Shown here: one piece after another, positions 5,261 to 11,702 of the stretch
How the letters are laid out: every line of letters begins with the position of its first letter
Numbering within the stretch: position 1 is the first letter of the stretch
Source: CAZQKE01 sp964593865
Lineage (GTDB): Bacteria; Chloroflexota; Anaerolineae; JAAYZQ01
DNA: 11,847 nucleotides
Assembly (NCBI GenBank): GCA_964593865.1
Contig: CAZQKE010000061.1
Location: forward strand, 1 to 11,847
Reading direction: 5' to 3'
The notes under the pieces: generated by a model
The model's input: only the letters and a program-made list of their open reading frames with translations
Databases searched by the model: none
What the model was told of the DNA's origin: nothing
Program-made: the position numbers and the translations under genes

Positions 5261-6184
5261 TTACGGTGCGGCGACCTCAATGGCCATGTTGCCGAAATAG
5301 CCCCACGCCCGCTCAAAATCGGCGTTGGTGTAAAAATCCTCCTCGCCGTCCCACGGGTCGTTGGCCCACACCCCCTGTTCGTTGTAGCCGGTGATGACGA
5401 CGGCGTGCTGGTAGGGAACCAGCGTCACCTTCTGTCCGGCGATCTCCCGTTCCACGGGTGTGGAGACGATGCAGTTGTACGTCACCCAGGCGATGACCGG
5501 GTTGCCACGGGCGATGGCCGCTTTGATGCCCTTCAAGCCCCCCTCTACACGGCGGACCTGCAAGCCATACCGGCGCAGAACCTCCATGACGGGGCCGGCA
5601 TAGACGCCGTAATCCTCCAGGCCGCCGGTCGGCCCATCCACATTGCCCCGAAAGCCCAGGTGTGGGTTGTCGTTGCGCGGCAGGGCGGCCAACACTTCTG
5701 CCTCACTCAGGTCCACGCCGTGGTAGCGGGCGGCCATGGAGGCGGCGGACGATTCGCAGCTCAGGTTGTGGCCCTGCCGCTGAGGGGTTACCGCCAACCG
5801 CCATTCGGCGGGCAGGGTCACCCTTTCCTCCGCAACCGCCGCCGTCGCCGGTTGGCCGGTTTGGAGCGCATCCATCCGCTCCCGAAGCTCACGCACGGCA
5901 GCATCCAACCCGGCAGTACGATGGGCCTGCTCGGCGGCAGCATCTGCCGCCGCCGCTTGGGCCGTTTCCAGGGCTGCCAGGCGAATTTCCAGGGCAACAA
6001 CCGTGCTCCGCAGGGCCATCGCCTGGGCCGACCACGCCTGCTCCGTTTCCTGCCGGGCGGCGATTTGGGTTTCCAGCGACTCAATCCGCCGCCCCTGCTG
6101 CCAGGTCAGCCAGACCAGGGCCAGCAGGGCAACGATTCCCACGCCGACGGCGATCACCCTCCGGCGGCGCAGCGACTCGTCCAT
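5261..6184 (-). CDS. Membrane-anchored, coiled-coil C39-like cysteine peptidase
   Basis: A 307-residue protein with a basic N-terminus (RRRR, 6-9), one transmembrane segment at about 10-28, an Ala/Glu-rich coiled coil at about 31-110, and a C39-like (papain-fold) domain from about 125. The catalytic set can be read: oxyanion Gln137 and nucleophile Cys143 in RQGHNLSCESSAASM, His260 in PYQHAVVITGYN, and Asp276 in WANDPWDG. Topology suggests the peptidase domain is outside the membrane. Related C39-like domains cleave peptides, but the substrate here is unknown. It is not a bacteriocin-exporter fusion because no ABC domain is attached. It begins 24 bp after the mrdA stop and so sits within the elongasome operon. 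The ribosome binding site before ATG 6182-6184 is weak. The position suggests a role in envelope growth or processing of an elongasome partner, which is an inference. Confidence 0.8.
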   Translation of the reverse strand: MDESLRRRRVIAVGVGIVALLALVWLTWQQGRRIESLETQIAARQETEQAWSAQAMALRSTVVALEIRLAALETAQAAAADAAAEQAHRTAGLDAAVRELRERMDALQTGQPATAAVAEERVTLPAEWRLAVTPQRQGHNLSCESSAASMAARYHGVDLSEAEVLAALPRNDNPHLGFRGNVDGPTGGLEDYGVYAGPVMEVLRRYGLQVRRVEGGLKGIKAAIARGNPVIAWVTYNCIVSTPVEREIAGQKVTLVPYQHAVVITGYNEQGVWANDPWDGEEDFYTNADFERAWGYFGNMAIEVAAP

Positions 6185-6208
6185 GGTCTAGACTTGCGGG
6201 CCGGGGAT

Positions 6209-8185
6209 CTATTCCCGGCTAAAGTAATAGTTCAGAATTTCGTTGGCAACGGGAACCGCCGCCGCCGATCCTTCACCACCGCCGTAGACAAAGACCACCA
6301 CGGCGATCTCGGGGTCCTCATAAGGTGCAAAGGCCACAAACCAAGCATGGGTGGGCAGGTGTCCATGCCGGTCTCGGTCGGGAAGGCCGTCTTTGTTACG
6401 GTCTATGAAGAATTCGGCGGTACCGGTCTTGCCCGCTACGGCGACGCCGGGGACGTTGATGGCCCAGGCGGTAGCACCCGGTCCGGCAACGGCGGCCCGC
6501 ATCCCCCGGCGCACGATGTCAATGTTCTCCGGCGAAACGGGTAAATGGCGGATCACATCGGGGGCAAAGGCGCGGATGATGTTGCCTTCGCCGTCCACCA
6601 CTTCCCGGACCAGTTGGGGCCGATAGAGGGTCCCGCCGTTGGCGATGGTAGCCGCCGCATTCAGCACCTGGAGCGGTGTGGCCAACACGAACCCCTGGCC
6701 GATAGACATGTTGTAGGTATCGCCCGTCACCCACGATTCGCTGTAGTTGATCCGTTTCCACTTGGCGGTGGGGATGAGGCCGGGGGCCTCACCGGGCAGG
6801 TCAATGCCGCTTTTTGCCCCCATGCCGAACAGTTCGGCATAGTAGGCGATCTTTTCCGGGCCAAGCCCTTTCTGGTCGCGGTAGCCGCCGCCTAGCTGAT
6901 AGAAAAAGATGTCACACGACTGCCCCAAGGCGGAGATGATGTTCAACGAGCCGTGATGGCCGTGATAGTTGTGGTGAATCCAGCAGTAAAAGGGCTGGGC
7001 CAGGCTGGGGTCATCGGGGTAGAAGCGGTTGGGCAACCACAGAATGCCGCCGCAGTAATAGTGGGTATGGATGTCCACAACCTCTTCTTCCAACCCTCCC
7101 GCAGCAACGACGATCTTGAAGGTAGAGCCGGGCGGAAACATGCCCGAAATGGCATGGTTGACCAGAGGGCGATTGGGATCATCTTGCAAGGCTTGCAGTT
7201 CATCCCGCGAGATGCCGCCGGTGAATTTGTTGTTATCGTAGCTGGGCAAAGAGACCATGCCCAGGATTTCGCCGGTCTGGGGGTTCATGGCGATGGCTAC
7301 CCCCTGTTTTTTGTAGAGGGCTTTGAGCTGACGGCTCAGGATGTCTTCCATGGCCTGTTGCAGCTCCAGGTCCAGGGTCAGGCGCAGGTTGTAGCCCGGG
7401 ACCGCCGGGTGGGGTTCGCCAACGGTGCGCACTTCGCGCCCGGTGACATCCACTTCGACCAACTTTTGTCCATCCTGACCGTGCAGTTCATCCTCAAAGG
7501 TGTATTCCAGACCGGTCAAGCCGACCTGGTGGCGGTTGGGGTCGTAACCTTTGGCTTTGTACGCCTCTGCCTGCTCCTGGGGGATGGGGCCGATGTAACC
7601 CAGGATGTGGGATAGGAGAGGGCCATAAAGGTACTCACGGACCGGCTCGGTCAGGATCAGCACACCGGGCCAATCCTGGTGCTCCTCCTCCAGGATCATG
7701 GCCGTTTCGCGGGGGATGCCCCGTTTCAGGATGGCAGGACGGTAAGGGGCCAGCTGCGCCTCCTCCAGAATGTCCAGGATGCCCGGTTCCGGCTCCGGTT
7801 CCGGTTCTATCGCCGGAGCGACCTCTTTGCCCGTCAGACGGGTGGGCGGAGCGGCGACCAGGGGCATGTCAATCAGGTCGGCCAGGGCGGCAAGCATTTC
7901 CCGCCGGGCCGATTTGTCTTCGGGCAGATAGGCAGGCACGATGGCAACCACGTTCTGGGGCATGTTGCGGGCCAAGAGATAGCCCCGCCGGTCATAAATG
8001 ACACCCCTGGGAGCCGGGTCCCGTTCCAGGCGGAAGCGGTTGACATCGGCGGCCCGGCGGTAATAGTCCCCTTTGACCATCTGCAGCCGCCACAGCTGCC
8101 CGATCAACACGGCAAAGGCGACGACGACCAGGGCGCGGAAGGCGATCACCCGCTTGTGGACCCGGCGATCCGGCGAATCGGTCAC
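6209..8185 (-). CDS. mrdA: Penicillin-binding protein 2, elongation-specific transpeptidase
   Basis: A class B PBP that crosslinks peptidoglycan in partnership with RodA. The 658 residues comprise a single N-terminal membrane helix (about 13-33), the dimerisation/pedestal domain (RGVIYDRRGYLLARN, 60-74; GLTGLEYTFEDELHG, 222-236) and the transpeptidase. Active-site motifs are S354-TF-K357, S423-C-D425 and K586-TG. A Cys/His region before SCD (Cys378, Cys401, HH404-405, HGHH 409-411) corresponds to the CWxxxGHG segment of other PBP2s. Right after KTG is an acidic loop, DRNKDGLPDRDRHG (594-607), with EF-hand-like spacing. A Glu-Pro run (127-134) lies in the pedestal. The start is GTG (8183-8185), one base after the mreD stop, with GGAG upstream. 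Confidence 0.95.
   Translation of the reverse strand: MTDSPDRRVHKRVIAFRALVVVAFAVLIGQLWRLQMVKGDYYRRAADVNRFRLERDPAPRGVIYDRRGYLLARNMPQNVVAIVPAYLPEDKSARREMLAALADLIDMPLVAAPPTRLTGKEVAPAIEPEPEPEPGILDILEEAQLAPYRPAILKRGIPRETAMILEEEHQDWPGVLILTEPVREYLYGPLLSHILGYIGPIPQEQAEAYKAKGYDPNRHQVGLTGLEYTFEDELHGQDGQKLVEVDVTGREVRTVGEPHPAVPGYNLRLTLDLELQQAMEDILSRQLKALYKKQGVAIAMNPQTGEILGMVSLPSYDNNKFTGGISRDELQALQDDPNRPLVNHAISGMFPPGSTFKIVVAAGGLEEEVVDIHTHYYCGGILWLPNRFYPDDPSLAQPFYCWIHHNYHGHHGSLNIISALGQSCDIFFYQLGGGYRDQKGLGPEKIAYYAELFGMGAKSGIDLPGEAPGLIPTAKWKRINYSESWVTGDTYNMSIGQGFVLATPLQVLNAAATIANGGTLYRPQLVREVVDGEGNIIRAFAPDVIRHLPVSPENIDIVRRGMRAAVAGPGATAWAINVPGVAVAGKTGTAEFFIDRNKDGLPDRDRHGHLPTHAWFVAFAPYEDPEIAVVVFVYGGGEGSAAAVPVANEILNYYFSRE
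7785..7808 (-). repeat. Four tandem hexamers coding a Glu-Pro run in mrdA
   Basis: The plus strand reads GGTTCC, GGCTCC, GGTTCC, GGTTCT. This encodes the EPEPEPEP run at residues 127-134 of PBP2. Such tracts can vary in length by slippage without breaking the frame. Probably a flexible linker in the pedestal region. Confidence 0.8.
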
Positions 8186-8186
8186 T

Positions 8187-8687
8187 TTACCACTCCATCT
8201 CGTCGCGGCGGAAGCGGATATACAAAGAACGCATGGGCAGCAGGATCAAAGGCATCAACGCCGCGTTGAAAACGGCCTCCGGCAGGACAATGCGCCAGAG
8301 GCTTTCCCACCAGATGACCGGCTGCCCGGCGATCTGCACCACGGCCATAAAGCACAGGCCGTAAACAATCGTTGCCCAAAAGGCAACGGCCAAAGGCAGG
8401 GCGAAATGGGCGCGGATGACGCTGGCTTCCCCCAGTCCGGCCAAAAACCCGGCGGCCATCAAGGCCAGCGTCGCCGCACCAAAGGGCGCGCCCGAAAAGA
8501 GGTCCATAGCCACACCGGCTACAAATCCCCAAACCGCTCCCTCCTTTTTGCCCTGGAGCAACCCCCAACTGACCACAAATAGCAAGGGCAAGTTGGCAAA
8601 GATGCCCCAAACCGTCAGGTGCGGCATGATGGTGGTCTGCACCAAGACGACGGCTGCCAGCAGCGGTATCACCAGGTAGATGGTCAT
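8187..8687 (-). CDS. mreD: Rod shape-determining protein MreD
   Basis: A 166-residue, very hydrophobic protein with about five membrane segments, the usual MreD size and layout. Family-like features are an N-terminal helix ending in TTIMPHLTVWG, the ANLPLLFVVSWGLLQGKKEGAVWGF segment (about 31-55), and the GVAMDLFSGAPFG motif (58-70), which corresponds to the 'G...D......G...L' signature. MreD links the MreB filament and MreC with PBP2 and RodA in the inner membrane. The ATG at 8685-8687 overlaps the mreC stop by four bases (ATGA), and mrdA starts one base after its stop, so translation is tightly coupled on both sides. MreD proteins are poorly conserved; the gene order makes this identification firm. 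Confidence 0.92.
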   Translation of the reverse strand: MTIYLVIPLLAAVVLVQTTIMPHLTVWGIFANLPLLFVVSWGLLQGKKEGAVWGFVAGVAMDLFSGAPFGAATLALMAAGFLAGLGEASVIRAHFALPLAVAFWATIVYGLCFMAVVQIAGQPVIWWESLWRIVLPEAVFNAALMPLILLPMRSLYIRFRRDEMEW

Positions 8688-9544
8688 TGCTCATCGGGCA
8701 CGGTTTCTTCGGCGGTGGGTTCAATGGGTTCAAAGCCCACGACAACCAGCACCATTTCCAAGTGGTCAAAATCCACCGTGGGCCGGACGCGGGCGGTTTG
8801 GTACAGTTCATAATCCTTGCGTTCTACGCCGGTGATCTGCCCGATCAGGATTTGACGGGGCAGGTTCCCCCCCAGCCCGGAGGTGAACACCGTATCACCC
8901 ACACTCACGGTATCACCCTGGGGGATTTTGCGCATCTCCAGGGAGCCATCGGGCAACCCCTGGATCAAACCGCTGGCCCTGGTGCTCTGGGTCAGGGCGT
9001 TGACCGCGCTGCTGGGGTCAATGATCAGCAGAACCCGCGACCAACGATCCCCCACGGCGTCAATGCGGCCCACCAGGCCCCGCTCGGTGACGACCGGCAT
9101 GTTGCGCTCAATGCCCGCCTCCCGCCCAACATCCAGGGTGATATAACGCTGCAGGTTATCCGGTTCACGACCGATAACGCGACCTACCACCCGCGCCCCT
9201 TGCACCTCCAGGGTGGGGTTGTCCAGGGCAAAGTTGAGCAGTTCACGCAACAGGACGGTTTCGTGTTCAATCTCTTTGAGGCGGATGTTTTCCAACAGGA
9301 GACGGGCGTTTTGCGCTTCCAGCTCTTCGTTGCGCCGACGCAGGTTGCGCAGGTCGCGGGCCGCCTGGGTCAGATCACCCAAGCGGTTTGCCGCCGTGCT
9401 CAAGCCCTCCTGCAACGGCGCACTCAATCGCAACAGCACATTCTCAATGGGCTGCAACCAACCGACCTGGTGTAGAATGAATCCCAACAGGGCAACCGTC
9501 AGCAGCAGGGCTGGGATCAGGTTTTGAAAACGCTCCCGGTCCAT
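8684..9544 (-). CDS. mreC: Rod shape-determining protein MreC
   Basis: MreC is an extracytoplasmic scaffold that activates PBP2/RodA. The 286 residues comprise a membrane helix (about 9-26), a leucine-rich coiled coil (about 62-104, LRNLRRRNEELEAQNARLLLEN), and the two beta-barrel domains. Conserved segments are ARVVGRVIGREPDNLQRYITLDVG (117-140), GLVGRI (156-161), VLLIIDPSSAVNA (171-183) and SGLGGNLPRQILIGQI (222-237). The C-terminus is an acidic tail rich in Glu and Pro (272-286). The start ATG 9542-9544 lies 8 bp after the mreB stop. Its ribosome binding site overlaps the mreB stop region (GGCGGAGGG). Confidence 0.96.
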   Translation of the reverse strand: MDRERFQNLIPALLLTVALLGFILHQVGWLQPIENVLLRLSAPLQEGLSTAANRLGDLTQAARDLRNLRRRNEELEAQNARLLLENIRLKEIEHETVLLRELLNFALDNPTLEVQGARVVGRVIGREPDNLQRYITLDVGREAGIERNMPVVTERGLVGRIDAVGDRWSRVLLIIDPSSAVNALTQSTRASGLIQGLPDGSLEMRKIPQGDTVSVGDTVFTSGLGGNLPRQILIGQITGVERKDYELYQTARVRPTVDFDHLEMVLVVVGFEPIEPTAEETVPDEQ

Positions 9545-9552
9545 CCCTCCGC

Positions 9553-10620
9553 CTAATGGACGGTGCTGCCCCGCTGCAGGCTGGCCAGGACCGTATGCAG
9601 GCGATCCAGGTCTTCCAGTACTTTGCCCGCGCCACGGGCTACGCAGGTCATGGGATCGTCGGCCACATAGACGCGCATCTTGGTCTCTTCGGAAAGCCGT
9701 TCATCCAGGCCCTGCAGCAGGGCGCCTCCTCCGGCCAGGGCGATCCCCTGTTCCATCAAGTCGGCGATTAGCTCCGGCGGTGTGTCGTCCAGGGCATCAC
9801 GCACCGTCTCCACAATGATATTGACCGAGTTGGCCAACGCTTCACGGACTTCAACACTGCTGATCTCAATGGATTCGGGCAGGCCGGTGATCAGGTTGCG
9901 GCCTTTGACCGTCATGGTTTGCTCTTGGGGTAGGGGGTAGGCGGAGCCGATGGTCATTTTGACCCGCTCGGCCATGCGCTCGCCGATGAGCAGGTTGTAT
10001 TTCTGCCGGACATACTGGATGATGTCTTCATCCATCTCATCCCCGGCGACGCGCAGGCTGCGGCTGACAACAATGCCACCCAGGGAGATGACGGCCACTT
10101 CGGTCGTACCGCCGCCGATGTCTATGATCATGCTCCCCAGCGAATCGGTGATGGGCAAACCGGCCCCGATGGCAGCCGCCATCGGCTCCTCAATCAGATA
10201 GGCAGCACGGGCGCCGGCAGAGAGGGTGGCATCATGGACGGCCCGCTTTTCCACCTCGGTCACGCCCGAAGGAATGCCGACGACGACGCGAGGACGGGCC
10301 ACCGGCAGCAGCGACTGATCGTGGACTTTTTGGATAAAATAATGGAGCATCCGCTCGGTTACATCAAAATCGCTGATGACCCCGTCACGCAAGGGACGGA
10401 TGGCGACGATGTTGGCCGGGGTGCGCCCCACCATCTCTTTGGCATCAAAGCCGATGGCCAAGACCTTTTTCGTCTTTTTCTCAATGGCCACAACCGAAGG
10501 TTCGTTGATGACGATCCCCTTGTTGCGGACGTTGACCAGCGTATTGGCCGTCCCCAGGTCAATGCCAATATCCTGCGAAAAGAGGCCCAGGATAAAGTTC
10601 AAAGGACTAAACACAGACAT
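9553..10620 (-). CDS. mreB: Rod shape-determining actin homologue MreB
   Basis: MreB forms membrane-bound filaments that orient sidewall synthesis. The 355-residue protein has all actin-fold motifs: phosphate-1 DIGIDLGTANT (residues 17-27), RPLRDGVISDF (75-85), phosphate-2 DIGGGTTEVAV (167-177) and the adenosine motif GIALAGGGALL (292-302). A hydrophobic N-terminal stretch (FILGLFS, 9-15) probably aids membrane binding. The start is ATG 10618-10620, directly after a CAGGAGAA ribosome binding site. The frame is open for 30 codons further upstream but that part has no ribosome binding site and no MreB similarity. First gene of the cell-shape operon, with its own promoter near 10818-10846 and a leader of about 190 nt. 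Confidence 0.98.
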   Translation of the reverse strand: MSVFSPLNFILGLFSQDIGIDLGTANTLVNVRNKGIVINEPSVVAIEKKTKKVLAIGFDAKEMVGRTPANIVAIRPLRDGVISDFDVTERMLHYFIQKVHDQSLLPVARPRVVVGIPSGVTEVEKRAVHDATLSAGARAAYLIEEPMAAAIGAGLPITDSLGSMIIDIGGGTTEVAVISLGGIVVSRSLRVAGDEMDEDIIQYVRQKYNLLIGERMAERVKMTIGSAYPLPQEQTMTVKGRNLITGLPESIEISSVEVREALANSVNIIVETVRDALDDTPPELIADLMEQGIALAGGGALLQGLDERLSEETKMRVYVADDPMTCVARGAGKVLEDLDRLHTVLASLQRGSTVH

Positions 10621-10662
10621 TTCTCCTGTTGGCCGCCACCGAGGCAGCAGCCCAATGATTAT

Positions 10663-10686
10663 GAAAAATACGCGGTTGAAACCGCG
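10663..10686 (-). terminator. Terminator-like hairpin inside the mreB leader (possible attenuator)
   Basis: On the minus strand CGCGGTT-TC-AACCGCG (10671-10686) is a perfect inverted repeat and is followed at once by TATTTTTC (10663-10670). The structure lies between the predicted mreB transcription start (about 10811) and the mreB ribosome binding site, in the same direction. It could attenuate the operon or cause a pause. The stem is short and the T-run is interrupted, so full termination is doubtful. Confidence 0.4.
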
Positions 10687-10817
10687 CCTTTCGTGCCTTT
10701 GACCGAGCACCCGCGGCGTCGGCCAGGAACATAAAAGAGGCAGCCTCCACCCTCGCCGGACCGCAACGGCGATCTTTCCCCGACGACAGGCCGGGGGCGC
10801 GTCAACTTCATTCCGGC

Positions 10818-10846
10818 ATTATACTAGAAAAGCCAGCAGACGGCAA
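10818..10846 (-). promoter_or_regulatory. Promoter of the mreBCD-mrdA operon
   Basis: On the minus strand TTGCCG (10841-10846) and a perfect TATAAT (10818-10823) are 17 bp apart. The predicted start is near 10811. The core, GCTTTT then GTATAATGC, closely resembles the infC promoter. It is divergent from the LexA-controlled promoter, whose -35 lies 43 bp away. Confidence 0.7.
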
Positions 10847-10888
10847 ACAGAGAAATGGCTGTAGAGTTTGCCGCCGGGCATCGCCGAT

Positions 10889-10917
10889 TTGACACAGAAC
10901 AAATGTTCTGATACAAT
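10889..10917 (+). promoter_or_regulatory. Near-consensus sigma-70 promoter of the SOS-type gene
   Basis: A perfect TTGACA (10889-10894), a 17-bp spacer and TACAAT (10912-10917, one mismatch) with TG one base upstream of the -10. The predicted start is at about 10924, giving a leader of about 30 nt. Such a strong core promoter, buried under two operators, is typical of a gene kept off and then strongly induced. Confidence 0.82.
10897..10908 (+). promoter_or_regulatory. LexA-type (SOS) operator 1
   Basis: GAACAAATGTTC is a perfect GAAC-N4-GTTC site, the LexA/DinR box of Bacillus and many Gram-positive and Chloroflexota species. It lies inside the promoter spacer, where bound LexA would block RNA polymerase. 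No lexA gene is in the window. Confidence 0.82.
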
Positions 10918-10923
10918 GTAGGA

Positions 10924-10935
10924 GAACATTTGTTC
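10924..10935 (+). promoter_or_regulatory. LexA-type (SOS) operator 2
   Basis: GAACATTTGTTC is the exact reverse complement of operator 1. It begins at the predicted transcription start. The centres of the two sites are 27 bp apart, about two and a half helical turns, so both sites could be occupied together. Confidence 0.82.
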
Positions 10936-10954
10936 GGAAAAGAGAGAGGAAACG

Positions 10955-11413
10955 ATGATCCACGATCTCACGGCCAAACGCAAGCAACGGTCGGGCAGGA
11001 AAAGCCAAGCCGGTGCGATCCTGTGCGAACACCGCAAAGTCTCAAACGACGGGCGGATTGTATGCGCCAAGATCGTCGCAGGGGAAAATCGGGTCACACC
11101 TAACGAATGCCGCCGGTGCCCTTTCCGCCGGGTCAATTGTGCCCATCTACGCTTTTCTCTGGAGCAAACCTCTCCCAACCCCATCATCGTTCGCTTCAAC
11201 GGTCGCCAGGAGATATGGGATAACGGCCCACCGGAGCTGCGCTTTGCCCAAGCAGCCTGTGCGGTCAAGGTGATGCCCGTTGAACACCCCGCGGATTGCG
11301 CCCGTTGCGCCTTGCGCCGGCCCCTGTCCACCCCTGCGACGGCGCAAACCCCGCCGGTGGCGGAAGGGGCCAAAATCGTGCCCTTCCCCTTGCGGCGGGC
11401 AGCAGCAGGTTGA
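10955..11413 (+). CDS. Cysteine-rich protein of unknown function under LexA-type control
   Basis: I do not recognise this 152-residue protein. The N-terminus is very basic (KRKQRSGRK, 8-16). Eight cysteines follow: Cys24, Cys37, a C-R-R-C-P-F-R-R-V-N-C group (52, 55, 62) next to His64, then Cys102 and a second CxxC pair (115, 118) with His111 nearby. The CxxC pairs and adjacent histidines suggest two metal-binding (zinc or Fe-S) units. Between them is a more ordered stretch, RFSLEQTSPNPIIVRFNGRQEIW (66-88). The C-terminal 30 residues are Pro/Ala-rich and probably disordered. No membrane helix or signal peptide is visible. The ATG at 10955 has an AGAGAGAGGA ribosome binding site. The gene is divergent from mreB, follows a promoter with two LexA-type boxes, and precedes an FtsK-like gene by 289 bp. 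A DNA-damage-inducible role is inferred from the operators alone. Confidence 0.82.
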   Translation: MIHDLTAKRKQRSGRKSQAGAILCEHRKVSNDGRIVCAKIVAGENRVTPNECRRCPFRRVNCAHLRFSLEQTSPNPIIVRFNGRQEIWDNGPPELRFAQAACAVKVMPVEHPADCARCALRRPLSTPATAQTPPVAEGAKIVPFPLRRAAAG

Positions 11414-11531
11414 TCTTGTTCCCGGCCACGGGGGCGCGGAGAACGGAGAACCACTCAACAGGCCAACAGCCTCCGCACTCCGCGTCTCTGTGGTGAGGCA
11501 AGGAACGGGGACGCTCCGCGCCCTTGCCCTA
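11414..11531. other. Non-coding sequence after the cysteine-rich gene
   Basis: No gene or convincing terminator is seen. It contains GGAGAACGGAGAACC and CTCCGCGTCTCTGTGGTG, imperfect complementary-looking low-complexity stretches. It also holds an inverted repeat (GGCAAGG at 11497-11503, CCTTGCC at 11522-11528) with no T-run after it. The following repeat begins directly. Confidence 0.5.
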
Positions 11532-11682
11532 GAAAGTTCACCGATCCCCGGCCCACCGCCAAGGATGAAAATCGCGGGCGGGAGCCGCCGGGGGCGGTAG
11601 CGACTCAAGTCGCTCTTTTCGGGCCTGGGGCCGGGTGTATTCGTGCATTCGCGCCCGCTTCGTGGACGGCCCGCACTATTTT
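11532..11682 (+). repeat. Dispersed intergenic repeat, copy upstream of the FtsK-like gene
   Basis: The blocks in order are GAAAGTTCACCGATCCCCGGC, CCACCGCC with a spacer, CGGGGGCGGTAGCGACTC with AAGTCGCTC, two octamers GTGTATTC and GTGCATTC (11635-11650), GCGCCCGCTTCGTGGACGGCCC and CTATTTT. The same blocks lie in the same order in the minus-strand copy at 3378-3506, which lacks about 20 bp of the left spacer and has three octamers instead of two. The hairpin core AGCGACT-CA-AGTCGCT (7-bp stem) is kept intact. It ends 20 bp before the downstream ATG. Confidence 0.88.
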
Positions 11683-11702
11683 CAAGCAAACGGAGGTAGG
11701 CG

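Noticed and set aside
5195..6544. Long plus-strand open frame of 449 codons opposite the peptidase gene and the end of mrdA
   Set aside because: It spans two clearly identified minus-strand genes, shows no family motif and has a composition typical of antisense shadows in GC-rich DNA.
6822..6840. Perfect inverted repeat ATGCCGAACAGTTCGGCAT in mrdA
   Set aside because: It falls in conserved coding sequence (AELFGM) and has no T-run or regulatory context; most simply explained by codon choice. The GAAC-GTTC spacing also does not fit a LexA box.
10621..10710. 30-codon N-terminal extension of mreB
   Set aside because: No MreB-like sequence and no ribosome binding site at its start; the ATG at 10618-10620 has AGGAG directly upstream.
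10819..11454. Minus-strand 211-codon frame opposite the cysteine-rich gene
   Set aside because: It would run across the LexA-box promoter region, has no recognisable motif, and the plus-strand gene has a promoter, operators and ribosome binding site.
11497..11528. Inverted repeat GGCAAGG/CCTTGCC as a terminator for the cysteine-rich gene
   Set aside because: No T-run follows, and the loop is long, so a terminator call is not supported.
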